From Adiantum capillus-veneris (taxonomy: Eukaryota > Streptophyta > Polypodiopsida > Polypodiales > Pteridaceae): a stretch of 64,000 bases of DNA. Shown in pieces: positions 51,810 through 63,238 of this stretch. The translations under genes were made by a program, and so were the position numbers. The stretch is taken from assembly GCA_014529385.2 (NCBI GenBank), contig CM043955.1, positions 150,117,640 through 150,181,639 of the forward strand, written 5' to 3'. Within the stretch, counting starts at the first letter, position 1. The number at the start of each line of letters is the position of its first letter. The notes below the pieces were generated by a model, which made no database searches, was not told where the DNA came from, and saw only the letters and a program-made list of their open reading frames with translations.

Positions 51810-52166
51810 CTTGCTCTCTCTCAATCTTTACGCATGTTGTTTTGAAAGTCTGCTCTATGTTTTTCCCTGTTGAGGGTGTATACCCTCAACACTTTGGCGA
51901 TCATGGTGTTTTAGTGATGAAGACTCACCATTTCCTGTACTACTGAGATGTGGTTCAATGGTGCGCGCATACACACACACACACAAACAAAAATATTTGG
52001 TGGGATCTTGATGAATCAATTGCACCTGCATCATTTGATTCTTCCTACGCATGTTCTTTGCATCACTCATCTCCACTATTTGCAAGCAAAGTTTCCTTCA
52101 TTCTCTCTTGTAGATTCCCAATTTTTCATTTATGATTCCGACTTTTGATTTCTGATTTCTAATTTT

Positions 52167-52562
52167 TTATTTCAATTTTTGTTCTCTAATTTCCCTTTCT
52201 GTAGTGCTATCTTTGATCTCATTCTCCATAGTTTTCTTTGCATCACTTAGCATAATCTGAAGAGCAAGCTTTCGGCCAAGAAGCCCAACTTTGTCCTGCA
52301 GATTTTCATGAAGGAAAAGAATTTGGAAGGCATGGTGCAAGCGAACAACATCAATCTTGTTGCAGTCTCTGATCTCATTTGCTGGGAAAGCTGAAATCTG
52401 AATTGGTATTTCAAGCACAGTAGAGTTGACATTAAGAAGAAAAATTACATCAACATGCACACAAAAAGCATGGACATTAGAAGGTGTATTTCTGAAGCGG
52501 TTTTGAGATGATGACTCTTGGCAAGGACAAAGTGATCCAAAGGGGGCATACCGGCAAAGCAA
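52167..52562 (-). other. Unrecognised 131-codon open frame
   Basis: Begins MLCRYAPFGSLCPCQ and includes RLHHAFQILFLHENLQDK and ENEIKDSTTEREIREQ. No retroelement motif or known domain is visible. It lies inside the LTR-like unit. It may be captured host sequence or a chance open frame. Confidence 0.25.
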
Positions 52563-52689
52563 AGATTGGATGTACTACCTAGAGACACGGAGCCTGCAAG
52601 AAGCACAAACTTGGACAAGCTAATGAATACTCTTTTGGTGAACCAATACTCTCAAATTTGTAATCCTATGACATGTGATAAGGCATTTG

Positions 52690-52995
52690 AATCTGATCAA
52701 GGGATATGTGGATCCGAGTCGGATTTCTACAAAATCCACCATTGAGACGTGCCATGTGTTGACTAGAGATACTGCTGAGTCAGATATGTGTTAACCCTAT
52801 AGTCAGAATTATGCTTAGTCAAATAGCTGTACTAATCAGATTTGTGCTCAGTCAGATGTTGCTCAGTCAAAATTATGTTGAGCCGGATATTACTGAATCG
52901 GATTTTTTATGAGTCGGATTTTTGTTGAGTCGGATGTTGCTGAGTCAGTTGGTTAGCCAGATGTTGGTCAATTAGATCTTGCTTAGTCAGATTCT
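52690..52995 (+). repeat. Degenerate minisatellite of GAGTCGGAT-like motifs
   Basis: Roughly 15 copies of a 9-base motif (GAGTCGGAT, CAGTCAGAT, TAGTCAGAT and similar), mostly 15-20 bases apart and separated by TTGCT/TTGTT-like spacers. Clearest between 52840 and 52990. Confidence 0.75.
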
Positions 52996-53077
52996 ATTAG
53001 GCTATAGGTTGAAGATAAAAATTATAATGTTGTTGAGAAGTTTTATGAACGACTCTATACACAAATCAGTTTTACAA

Positions 53078-53165
<88 letters not shown>

Positions 53166-53244
53166 TGCTCTCTCTCAATCTTTACGTATGCTGTTTGAAA
53201 GTCTAATCTGTGTTTTTCCCTCTTGAGGGTGTATGCCCTCAACA

Positions 53245-56200
53245 AGCCGTAATACATTGGTGTTGTAGAAAAGCTTCATTCACTTGGGAGTCTATTGAGG
53301 CATCATGTAGCAAGTGTAATGTATCCCATCTCCCAAACCAATTCTTATGTCTTACATCCATTCCATGCTCAAGATCTTGCTTTTATGCATCTTTTGAACT
53401 TTTTTGCTTGCTTCCCATGCAATTGTAGGAAGTCAATGTGAGGGTTTTGACACATCTTTATCATGTACTCCACAACCCTTTCCATGCCCATAACCTCAAT
53501 TGGATGAGATCCCAACTCAAGAAGTAGGAGCATATATGGTGTTTGTTTCTTAACATGGAGAAAGTTTGTAAGAAAATTCTTTTGGACATTCTCAAACTCT
53601 TTTCAAGTAGACTTTGAGATTCTCCCGCCCCACACCTAGAATCCATAAAGAAGAACCAGTGTCAAAAATGTACTTCTTGAAAATCCAACACTTGATGTTC
53701 CCAATATTACACATGTTCTCAAATGCATAGTACACTCTCTTTCCAGCTTCCAAATGATTCATAGAAAATTCATGCCACTTGTGATTGTCCAGAACCTCAA
53801 GGCCAAGGTACTGAATGCTCTCAACAACTACAAGTGTATCGTTGTTGTACACAATGCATGGCTTCTCCTTATGGTTGGTTTTCACAAGCATAATCTTTGT
53901 TTTGGATTCATTCACAATCAGCCCACTATGCAAGCAAAACTTCTCAAGGATAACCATAAGCTTTTGTGCGTCCTCTAAAGTGTGTGCTAGAAGCACGACA
54001 TCATCCACATGCAACAAAACCATGATTACCACATTGCAAATAGTGACCTCTTCAATGCCTTCTTCTTGCATAAAGTCGAGTACCATTTGTTCCAATTGAT
54101 CGATGCATAGACCAAAGAGAGTGGGTGACAACGGAGTTTAACCCCAATAGTGCTTGCAATTTTTTTTAAAATTTCTCTTCTCATGCACAATTGACACATC
54201 AACTTCTCATAGATTCAAGAAACCGCAAGCAAAAACTCACTTGGCACTTGGAGTTCTTTCATCCTTCTCCTCAAATTGTTACGTGGAATCATATCAAAGG
54301 ATTTCTTAAATTCCACAAAGCAACAATACAATCGCTTACCTTTCAATCAACTTTCCTCCATGAAGAGTGACAAGATGATCAATGGTGCTATGGTGTGGAT
54401 GAAAACCCGCTTGTCCTTTTGCATGCTTGCCATTCTCTTTAGTCCAATCACTCAATTTTATATCCATTATGCACCCAAACAACTTTTCCATAAGAGACCC
54501 AATCATTATAGTCCGGTAGTTATTTACATTCTTTACATCCCCTCCTTTATGGAAAGGCGTGACCCAAATTAGTGCTTCAATCACAACGCATACCATATTG
54601 AAGTGCAAGATTGACCATATCACACATCCACTCATGTGTAAAATCTCCCATTCATTTAATAATTTTTGTCTTCATCCCTTGAAGATCTCTCGCTTTGCGA
54701 AGGGCCAAAATTTTGAGCCCGTCGCACACATCTTCAATAGTAAAAAAAGAGGGCATACATTGGAGTGAACCATTAAATGCCATCTTTTCAAAATTTGGTT
54801 GCTCATATAGTTGCCTACAATGTATATACATATCCACAAGAATCAAGTTACCAAAACTCTCAACCCGATTGCCCCTCAAATTTCTCCAAAATCTTCCACA
54901 TGCGTCTGCCTTTTCTTGGACTTGAAAAAATTGATGCTTGACTTTCCACCTTCTTCTCTTCTTTTGAATCAATGCCTTGTATGTATGCAAACGACTCTGA
55001 TAATTGTCTTTGTCCATAGTTGCATCAAGCTTTGTCAAGGACTTTCAAGAATATTGACATTATTTATCAAATCACTTTTTGCATGATCTATCTTTGTTGA
55101 TATCGTGGACATGCTTTATGGCAAAGAATTCTTCAGTAAAAGAACAAAGAACTTTTTTGAAAGCGTCCCATTTACTTTCCAATGGTGCATTGTATTGAAG
55201 CTTTTTTATCCATAACTTTTGTTCAACCATTTCAATATACATTGGTACCCGTTTGAAATCCATATAAAGTGATAACTTCTCTCCCCTTTGAAATTGATTA
55301 ACATGCTTAGTTGTTTCTCCACATGCAAGGTCAACACATAAGGTCCAATGGTCTGATGCCAGGGTCCATTGGACAAGCATGAAACTCTTCATGCAATCTA
55401 TGATGGCTTCAAAGAGTAGCATATAATCAATCACACTATCCCCATTGTGTCTTCAACATGTAAATACATTGGTTCCACTCCACAAAGATACACCATTGAC
55501 AATGATCATACCCATGCTATTGCACATGTAAAAAAGCAACTTTCCATAGTAATCCGTGTCTTTCTCGTCCATTGAAGTACAATCATACAAGTGAACTTTC
55601 TCCAAATCCCTTGAAATGTATGGCATATCAAATTGTTAAGTATCATGTTGCAATGTTTTTGTGAGAGCATTCATATCCCCAACAAAAATAATATAGCCTT
55701 TGCCTTTAAAATAATCAATGTCCTTCTCTAAATGAAAAAAGGTCTAATCTCTATCCATGCAAGCATAAAACGGGGAATCATGATGAGGAATGCGACAACT
55801 AGCTACAAAAATGGGTGCTCTTTCAGGTGTCATATAATTTTCAACCATACATAACCTTTGTGCTTGTCATCTTTTGTAATTGATACAAAATCTTCTAATC
55901 TTTTCTTAACCATACATGACCTTTGTGCTTCTCACCTTTCACAATTGATACAAAATCTTCCAATCTTTTCTTAACCATACATGCTATCCCTCCTTGCCCT
56001 CTTTGTAGCTTGTGATTCTTTGACCACATCAATGAATGAACATTGTAATCCTCGAGCCCATTAATCCTTTGTGTATCATGCTCCCATGTTTCAACAAGAA
56101 TATACAACATCGACTTTACTTGGTAGTTCATCTATGCCAACCGCTTCATTCCATGGGTATCCATTTCAATTCCAAAAGCATACTTTCTATTGTAACTCGG

Positions 56201-56340
56201 CCTCATAGGTTGCGCAATCCTATTTGTTCAAGACACTTGCCTCCTCCTTGGGCACAATTTCTGAGATCTCCTTGTTTTTCTTATTCATCTCCTGATATAC
56301 CTTGCAACACATATTTTGTTGCTTAATAGTGTAATCTTCA
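53245..56340 (-). pseudogene. Non-LTR retrotransposon (LINE), degraded
   Basis: Minus-strand order: endonuclease/phosphatase-like domain (GLEDYNVHSLMWSKNHKLQR, RGQGGIACMVKKRL, about 55895-56131; ASDHWTLCVDLACG near 55350, the conserved S-D-H); a linker with WRNLRGNR (near 54870); reverse transcriptase start VNNYRTIMIGSLMEKLFG (near 54500) and QAGFHPHHSTIDHLVTL (near 54390); then MSPTLFGLCIDQLEQM (54131) and LLHVDDVVLLAHT (about 54000). The catalytic box is H-V-D-D where Y/F-A-D-D is usual. Frame changes and stops separate all pieces. No clear poly-A tail is seen. The 3' end near 53245-53430 is uncertain. Confidence 0.85.
55843..55972 (-). repeat. 65-bp tandem duplication inside the LINE endonuclease region
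   Basis: AACCATACAT recurs at 55843, 55908 and 55973. The units 55843-55907 and 55908-55972 differ by a few bases. A 65-base unit shifts the frame. Confidence 0.82.
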
Positions 56341-56369
56341 CATACAAACATTTTGTATCCCTCAAATAA

Positions 56370-57212
56370 ATGTAACTATTATCAAGAATGAACAACAACT
56401 ACTGTACCAACACAATTCGGACCAGTTGTTGTGGCGTTTGCCAATTCTATAGAGGACATGATGAAGCGCATAAACGATATGATGATCAACATGCAAAGGA
56501 TGTCATTGAGGGGCCCAATGCAGGGACCAAATCAAGGACAATCACAAAGGCAATTAAAATGGTTCTCCATTGAAGGGAAATGGACAAATCACAAGACAAA
56601 TGACTGCTACTACAATCCCAAATACGATGAGAATGTTTAGTATGTGCCAATGAGGCCACAAGGACAAGACATGTATCGCTACCCACCAAATATGGCACGC
56701 ATGCAGAGATTGCCAATGAATATAGAGAGACCATAGCCAGTATTAGGCCAATATCCACCACTCCCTGGAAATAATGTTGTACCTGTCAAGTATATGCTAC
56801 CCGAGGGACAGATGGATGAGCAAGCTCTAGTACAATGGGAATAGAAGAAGAGTGGTATAACCAACCTGCTCCAGTCCCTATAGAGCCGATGTTTCAAGCA
56901 CCTACTGAAACAACACCTGCTAACTTTATTGCAAATCAGGGGGCGAGATCACCAATGGTCAAGCCAATGCCCAAACCAAAAACTAGAAATTGTCATGATT
57001 GTAGAGCGGATGATCATTGGAAGAATGACCGTCCCGAACTAGATAAGAATGCGCAACCTATAGAGGTTTATGGTGGGGCATGTGGACAAAAGGGAGGACA
57101 ATTTTTGGAAAATTATCCTAGGAATCCAACCAACAAAGAAAGAGCTGCTATAAACATAATTCAAATCATGCCAAGTAGTTTATCAAAAGGGCCAACGATT
57201 CTATTCAAGTGA
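56370..57212 (+). pseudogene. gypsy-D2 Gag, C-terminal part
   Basis: FANSIEDMMKRINDMMINMQ (56434-56493) and WFSIEGKWTNHKTNDCYYNP correspond to ISESIAKPT and CEIERKWMNHTEEECYY in gypsy-C. A Pro/Met-rich stretch follows, then CHDCRADDHWKND (56992) and a decayed second knuckle. Stops near 56638 and 56843. Confidence 0.75.
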
Positions 57213-59574
57213 TGAGTAGAGCCCAAGACAAGAAGAACAAGCAGAAAAATGCAAGTGGATTTGACAAATCTAGTGAATCCTCTAAAAATTCTAGGAAAGA
57301 AAGACGGAAGAGGTACAAACTTAAGAGATAAAAACAACAAAAAGCATCTGAAGAAAAGATACGAAAGGAAAGAGAAGAAAAAATTCAAACTCCTTCAACA
57401 GATTTCAAGGAACCAAAATCAAAAAATTGACTAGATCAGTACCGGTTGACCAAATCTAAGAACCAAACAATGTAGCTCTAGAGGCTTTCCAAGCTGGGTT
57501 GAAAGTGGGTCAAACCCTGGAAAATCAATGGAAAATTTTATCTAGCACCAGTTATGGAAGCAGCTAGACTAGAAGCTTATAGTAACCTTGTGCAAATCAC
57601 ACAAACCATGATGGAAAAACAGAATCCACAATAGGAAATTGCAGAAAAACTCGTTGAAAATGAGACTGAAACCATGAAGAAAAGAGCTCAAGAAAAGTAC
57701 GAGTTGGGAAACATGGCAAATGATAAAGCACCATCACCTAAATTGGAAATTCTTGATAATGAGGAAGGATGGGATGAGGTGCCGATAGTTAAGGAGAATG
57801 GCCGAACAACCTACGTGAAACAGTTAAAGAAGCGAAAGATGGGAGTATAACCTTGAAATCAGCTCCAATTGAGGAAGTTCAGTTTGATAAATTCCCCATG
57901 GAACTGGATAAGCACTCATTATATGGAGATTGGGGATCCGAGCAGTTAGGATTTTTGAAAGCTGAAACTTTGCACATGCTACCATCCTACTTAGGGGAGC
58001 CTATGAAGAGAAATCAGTGGTCCGCAAAACAACCAAACTAGAAAAGCCAAGAAAAACCTTGGATGTGGCTAATCTACAATCCATTATGGCTACACTAGTT
58101 CAATGCACAATCACTTTGGGAGAACTACTGAGATTAAAACCACAATTGTGGGAAGATATACAAGCAAACATGGAGAAGATGGGGCTAAAAGAAGCATTTC
58201 AAATGAACTTGGAAAGATTGCAAAACAAAGACATACAGACTAAAATTTTCAGGCCATTACGTATAAACAAAGTAGGGGACTACTGCGAAGGGAATGACGG
58301 AAACACTACCCTTCCAGTACAATACAATGATATAACTACCATGGAAATTTTAGACAGTGGCGTAGGCATTGCTATAGCAACCAAAGCTATCTGGGAAGCT
58401 TGGGGAAAATTGGAAATCAGGCAAACAAGAATAAAGCTACAATTGGTTGTGGACACATATAGAAATCCATGGGCTTACTTGAGAATGTGGTAGTCACTTC
58501 CTGCAGCAGCAGAATTGACTACCATCACACTTTTTCCATTCTAGATTTTGGAAATAAATTCAGCTATGAAATCATCTTGGGAAGACCATTTATGAGACAA
58601 ATACAACTAGTTTGATTGGGGAAACAATTATCTCTACCTAAAACAAGTACGAGCAATCACCCAAGTAACCTTGAAAGATCATTCCTACAGGGATGTCTAA
58701 TGGACACCAATACAAGAATTAGACTTTGAAACTTTGCGGAGACTAAACTACCTTCAGGGATACATAAAGACACCCCAATTTGGATGTGTGGGGCTTCTCA
58801 CTCAGGGAGTTTGAAAAGGGAAGACTAAAATCTAGACAAAGAGGTGAATAACATGGAATATATACCAAAACCATTCCCTGATGAATGGACTCAGATCTTG
58901 CCACAATGGATGTATGTGTTAATGAATTAACACCTACATAATTCTGTGATGCAGAAGGCTGTGACATAGTCCCTATCCAAATGGTATGCATCAAGATGAT
59001 TGAGGAGAAACAAGTCTTTTTGGATCACTACTATGATGCCACGGATGAGTTGAAAGAAGAAACAATTACAGCTGAAGAATCGGACTCCAAAAATAGCATG
59101 TAAGGGCCAAACTTCTACTCCAAGGAGGGGAAGAAATATTTTTTGAGTTTCCAAACCAACATTGGAGACGTCAACAGAGATACCGCAGAAAGCAAGAAAA
59201 AAACTTGAGGAAGAAAGTCACAAAACAGCCATTGGATGCCAAAACTCAATTCTTAATGAAAGTAAAATCTGTTGATTGCATAAAAGACAAAGTAACTGGA
59301 TGGTATCCCAAATCGGCACTTAAAGAACGACCAACCCAAAAGAATAAAAATTTACAAGCCTAAAACAACCAAGGGAAAAGAGCCTCCAATGACAAAAACA
59401 GAGCATAAGGCTAAATAGAAAGAGTTGAAAAGGACCTTGAAAGAGATCTGGACAATGGAAATGAAATCAGATAGTGATAAACATGGAGTATTCAATGTTC
59501 CATCTCACTATAAAAAATACACAATACAAGATCGCAAGATTGTTGTTGAGAAATCGTTACGATAATCAATAGAA
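57213..59574 (+). pseudogene. gypsy-D2 linker and protease-like domain
   Basis: Lys-rich linker to about 57430. Then MELDKHSLYGDWGSEQLG (57898) and NKVGDYCEGNDGNTTLPV (58267), followed by EILDSGVGIAIATKAIW with the catalytic Asp at 58353-58355. The flap and later parts (SYEIILGRPFM, near 58560) are in other frames. Further down is KVTGWYPKSALKE (near 59290), a W-x-P-K motif like those in gypsy-B and gypsy-C. Confidence 0.75.
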
Positions 59575-60960
59575 TTGGGGAAATCCTATGAAGGTCCGAA
59601 AAATGTGAAGAGAATCGACCTAGCAGAGCCTGGAGAAGGGCCAAAACCTGCATACATAGCTATGGATCTACCGCAAGAAGAAGAAGAGATTCTCATAAGG
59701 ACGTTGAAGGAATATAGAGATGTTTTTGCATGGTCATATAGGGATCTGAAAGAAGTGGATCCTACAATATTCCAGCATACCATCCCTATGAGAGATGATG
59801 CCAAGCCAAGTCAGCAAAGACCATATACGTATAATGAAACCTTTCCCAAAAAAATCAAAGAAGAGATAGAAAAACTCAAGGAAGAAAAGTTTATCTATGA
59901 GATAGAACACACAGATTGCGTATCACCAATTGTTGTGGTGCCTTTAAAAAATGGCAAACTCAGAGTGTGTGTAAATCTCAAAAAAGTGAACTCTGCCACT
60001 ATACAAGATAGCTATCCTCTTCCCATCATTTATCACGTGTTAGAACGAGTAGTGGGTAAGGAAGCTTATATCTTTTTAAACGGCTTCTTTAGGTACAACC
60101 AACTAACAATAGATCCCAAGGACCAACATAAAAACATCCTTTGCTATAGAATGGGGAATTTTTGCCTATAGAGTCATGCCCTTCGGCTTGGCCAATGCAC
60201 TGACAAAATTTCACAGGCTGATGAGCCATGCCTTCAAGGAATATCTGTGAAATTTCTTAGAAGTATACATGGATGACCTCTGTGTGGACTCCACCCAATG
60301 AGAAAGTCATTTTGAGCATTTACAATGTGTTTATGAGAAATCTCTCTTATATAGGATTTGCATAAACCCTCAAAAAATGCATTTTTATGGTTAGACAAGG
60401 CAAAATTCTAGGACATATTGTGTCTAAAAATGGCATAGCTACAGACATGAAAAAAGTAGTAGTTATTGCTGAGATGGCTAGACTAACAACAGCTTGAATG
60501 GACCAACAAATGTGAAGAGTCACTTCGAAAGCTTAAGCAAGCTTTGACCTCAGCACCGATACTAAAAGCTTCCGATTGGGACAAGGTATTTCATGTACAT
60601 GTTGATGCTTCAAGTTTTGTTATAGGTTGTATCTTAGATCAGCCACAGGAGTGGTAACCATGGATTTTCCTATCTCCTATGCTAGCTAACAATTAAACGT
60701 GGCAGAAAATAATTTTACAACCACGGAAAGAGAAGGCCTTGGCATGGTGTATTCGGTCAAGAAATTTTGACACTACTTTTTAGCCAACAAGTTTGTCTTT
60801 TTTGTAGACCATCAAGCTTTACTCTATTTGGTAAACAAACCCTGCAATAATGGAAGGATAATAAGATGGTTCATCATCCTACTTGAATTTGACTTCACAT
60901 GGTGGTTAAAAAAGGCACCACGCACCAAAGATCAAATCATCTGTCGAGACTCACAACAGG
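59575..60960 (+). pseudogene. gypsy-D2 reverse transcriptase and RNase H
   Basis: The first 198 codons are open: VFAWSYRDLKEVDPTIFQHT, then RPYTYNETFPKKIKEEIEKL, then VNLKKVNSATIQDSYPLP. The first catalytic Asp is replaced: FLNGFFRYNQL has Asn at 60079-60081 where gypsy-B has FLDGYSGYNQ. After 60171 the frame is lost. VYMDDLCVDS (near 60264) keeps the second catalytic pair. RNase H traces (HVDASSFVIGCI-like, near 60598; DHQALLYLVNKP, near 60809) follow. Confidence 0.88.
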
Positions 60961-61125
60961 GGAAGCACCTCTAAGGGGGTAGATGATGATTTTCTAGATG
61001 CATATCAGTTCTTTGTGGATATGATTCCCAGATAGTCTCAAGACATTGTGACCCTAATGACCATCTTGCAAGTAGATTCTCAAATATCGATTCCCATTAC
61101 ACCATGACTGATTGAGCAATCCGCC

Positions 61126-62512
61126 TTGTATCAGTTGTTGGCTGGATGTTTGTATCAAAAAAAACAAAGATGGAATCCTTCTCTTGTGCATCAATCATGC
61201 GGAACAAGAAGCCTACTTGAGTCAAGCACATACCACAATAGTAGGACTACACTTTGCAGAAGACCAAACCTTACAAAACAATTAACTTGGTTGGGGGTTT
61301 ATTGGCCCACTATGAAGAAGGACATTCATCAATATGTAAATGAGTGCTCTCAGTGTAAAGTAAAATCCTCCATACCCCATGCCATGTTATTCCACATTGC
61401 AGCCACACCACAGTGGAGTGGTTACCTGATAGAATATCTAACCAATAGAATCTTTCCAAAAAACATGAGCAAAAGACGAAGGAGGGCTATAGAAACGGAA
61501 GCCGTCAAAAACTATATCTTGATTGGAAACCAGCTTTATTGAGGGAAAGACCAACATCTTAGACTGTGTGCAAATGAGGAGGAATATCCTCCTATTCTAG
61601 AACAAGCACATGCAAAGTCTAGCAGGAGGTCACTCCTCTCATGAAACCACGACCAAAGCTTTATTGATGGTAGGCATCTGGTGGCCAACTTTATTTACTG
61701 AAGCAAAAGATTTTGTTCAACGATGTGATGCATGCCAAGAGAAAAAATGCCCACAAGGGTTGATAATATGCCTTTGCGACCTATGATGGGAGCACGAGTC
61801 TTTGCTAAGTGGGGTATAGACTTTGTGGCAGGAAGGTCAATGCTAGAATCACTATTGCATTCTTGTATGAATGTGTATTCACTAGGTATGGACTTCCTAT
61901 TGAGCTTGTGAGTGATCACGGATCGCATTTCCTTAATGAGGTAGAATATTTGTTAGATGAATTTATGGTAGTCCATTAAAAATTTCTCCCTATCATCCTC
62001 AATTGAATGGTCAAGCAGAACATACAAACAAAATTCAGAGCTCTATACTAACTAAAATTGTTAGTTCAGGCATAATAGACTGGGAAATGCATCTTCATTC
62101 TACCTTATGGGCTTACCGAGTTTCCTTCAAAATAGCTTTGAACACGACTCCTTTTAATTCGGTCTATGGCTTGGATGCAATCTTGCCAATGGAATTCTTA
62201 TTACCCACCCTTAGAGTTGCTACTGAGTTAGAATGGACGGGACAATAATTGTTTGAACGGCTTGAAGATTTGAAATGATTGGATGAGCAACAATCAACAG
62301 CCATTGCTCACATCTACGCACAAAAACAAAAATACAAACAATTCTTTGACTCACAAATGTTGACCAAAGTTTTCAAACCAGGGATTTTCAATAATAAAAT
62401 GGGTTTGATTACAATGATTAGGCTTGAAAAAATGTGTGGAGTCCTGCTTGATGCTCTTCTTTTTCTCTTCTTAGCTGAGCACCTAACATTTTCCCGCGAC
62501 ACAACTACTTAG
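61126..62512 (+). pseudogene. gypsy-D2 integrase
   Basis: GVYWPTMKKDIHQYVNECSQC near 61299-61360 is the zinc-binding region. A second, similar stretch (HQ/CDACQ-like near 61720) precedes the core KWGIDFV (near 61810), then VSDHGSHF-like sequence at 61909, and MNGQAEHTNK at 62003, which carries the catalytic Glu. The C-terminal part runs SSILTKIVSSGIIDWEMHLH to LEWTGQ with a stop at 62246, then further decayed sequence. Multiple frame changes. Confidence 0.85.
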
Positions 62513-62606
62513 GGTGCTAAGTAGTGGTCACAGGCTTTTGCATCACTGAACTCTCTTTGCTTGATGCTCAAGACCTTGTTGGTATTTGATACACATCTCT
62601 TTGTCT

Positions 62607-62960
62607 TCAGTAGACATGAATTGCATGTTGGTGGCATTCTTCAGCTACATTGCTAACAAACCAAGTCCGCATGTTTGTGATGACAAGGTCAAAGATCTTT
62701 GGTCTATAAGTGAAAAAGCCTATATAGAATGCTTCTTCAAATGTCTGCATATGATATGATGGGAGAAACATGGCCCTTGCATAGAATCCATGACGGACTT
62801 CTTCAGATGGTTGTCCAGAGAGTTCGTAGCATAGAACTTGTGTACCTTCGAGGAAGGAAATCCATGCGGCATCTGTTTGTTTTGCCCTATGAAAGGTTTG
62901 CAAACAAGCATCTTTGCTATTTTTACTAGCATAATACATGCCAAATCTGGAATATCCCAA
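62607..62960 (-). CDS. Unrecognised ORF with protein-like composition
   Basis: A 117-codon frame containing YYASKNSKDACLQTFHRAKQ, WISFLEGTQVLCYELSGQP, YHMQTFEEAFYIGFFTYRP and FVSNVAEECHQHAI. The composition looks like a real folded protein rather than a shadow, and no retroelement frame opposes it. I do not recognise the family. The first codon shown is not necessarily a start; it could be an exon or a fragment of a captured or decayed host gene. The frame seems to extend a little to the right before copia-3. No intron signals can be fixed. Confidence 0.35.
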   Translation of the reverse strand: MGYSRFGMYYASKNSKDACLQTFHRAKQTDAAWISFLEGTQVLCYELSGQPSEEVRHGFYARAMFLPSYHMQTFEEAFYIGFFTYRPKIFDLVITNMRTWFVSNVAEECHQHAIHVY

Positions 62961-63045
62961 AATAGTTGTATGTTTGAAGATAATGTCTCCACCATGTATG
63001 ACTCTGTCGATTGGTTGTTTGAAGGTGGTGGAAACCAGGGGTAGT

Positions 63046-63224
63046 TGTTGGGGTATAGGCGCCTATGCTTTGCTCCGCCGCCCAGAGTCTGGGTGCCCAC
63101 TGACTTGTATACCTTATACATTGGCATAAGTGTATAGGGGGTTGCTCACTGATTGAGTCTCCCCACCCATATCTGTGTGTCGTGTGCTCTTCTCCTTCCT
63201 CTTCTCTCCTACACAGTTCCTTCA
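63046..63224 (+). repeat. copia-3 5' LTR
   Basis: Starts TGTTGGGGTATAGGCGCC and ends TTCCTTCA two bases before the primer site. It has the same start as the copia-1 and copia-2 LTRs. Confidence 0.85.
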
Positions 63225-63226
63225 AT

Positions 63227-63238
63227 TGGTATCAGAGC
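63227..63238 (+). other. copia-3 primer-binding site (initiator Met tRNA)
   Basis: TGGTATCAGAGC, the standard plant copia primer site, lies two bases after the LTR. Confidence 0.95.

Larger units (their letters stand above)
51735..53244 (+). mobile_element. Short LTR-like unit with direct repeats, no pol (TRIM-like?)
   Basis: Two direct repeats of about 155-165 bp (51735-51891 and 53081-53244) each consist of a CT tract, TTCTTGCTCTCTCTCAATC, TTTACG, GAAAGTCT and a terminal hairpin. The stem is TGTTGAGGGT/ACCCTCAACA on the left and TTGAGGG/CCCTCAA on the right. The ends ...CCTCAACA look like LTR 3' ends. The sequence upstream of the two CT tracts is not similar, so the left repeat is probably truncated. 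No clear primer site or target duplication is found. Confidence 0.45.
56370..62512 (+). mobile_element. Ty3/gypsy element gypsy-D2, internal part, degraded
   Basis: Sense-strand Gag C-terminal part, protease, reverse transcriptase, RNase H and integrase in the usual gypsy order, across many frames. No LTR or primer site is found on either side. The left border meets the LINE near 56345-56370; the right border is near 62512. Confidence 0.85.
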
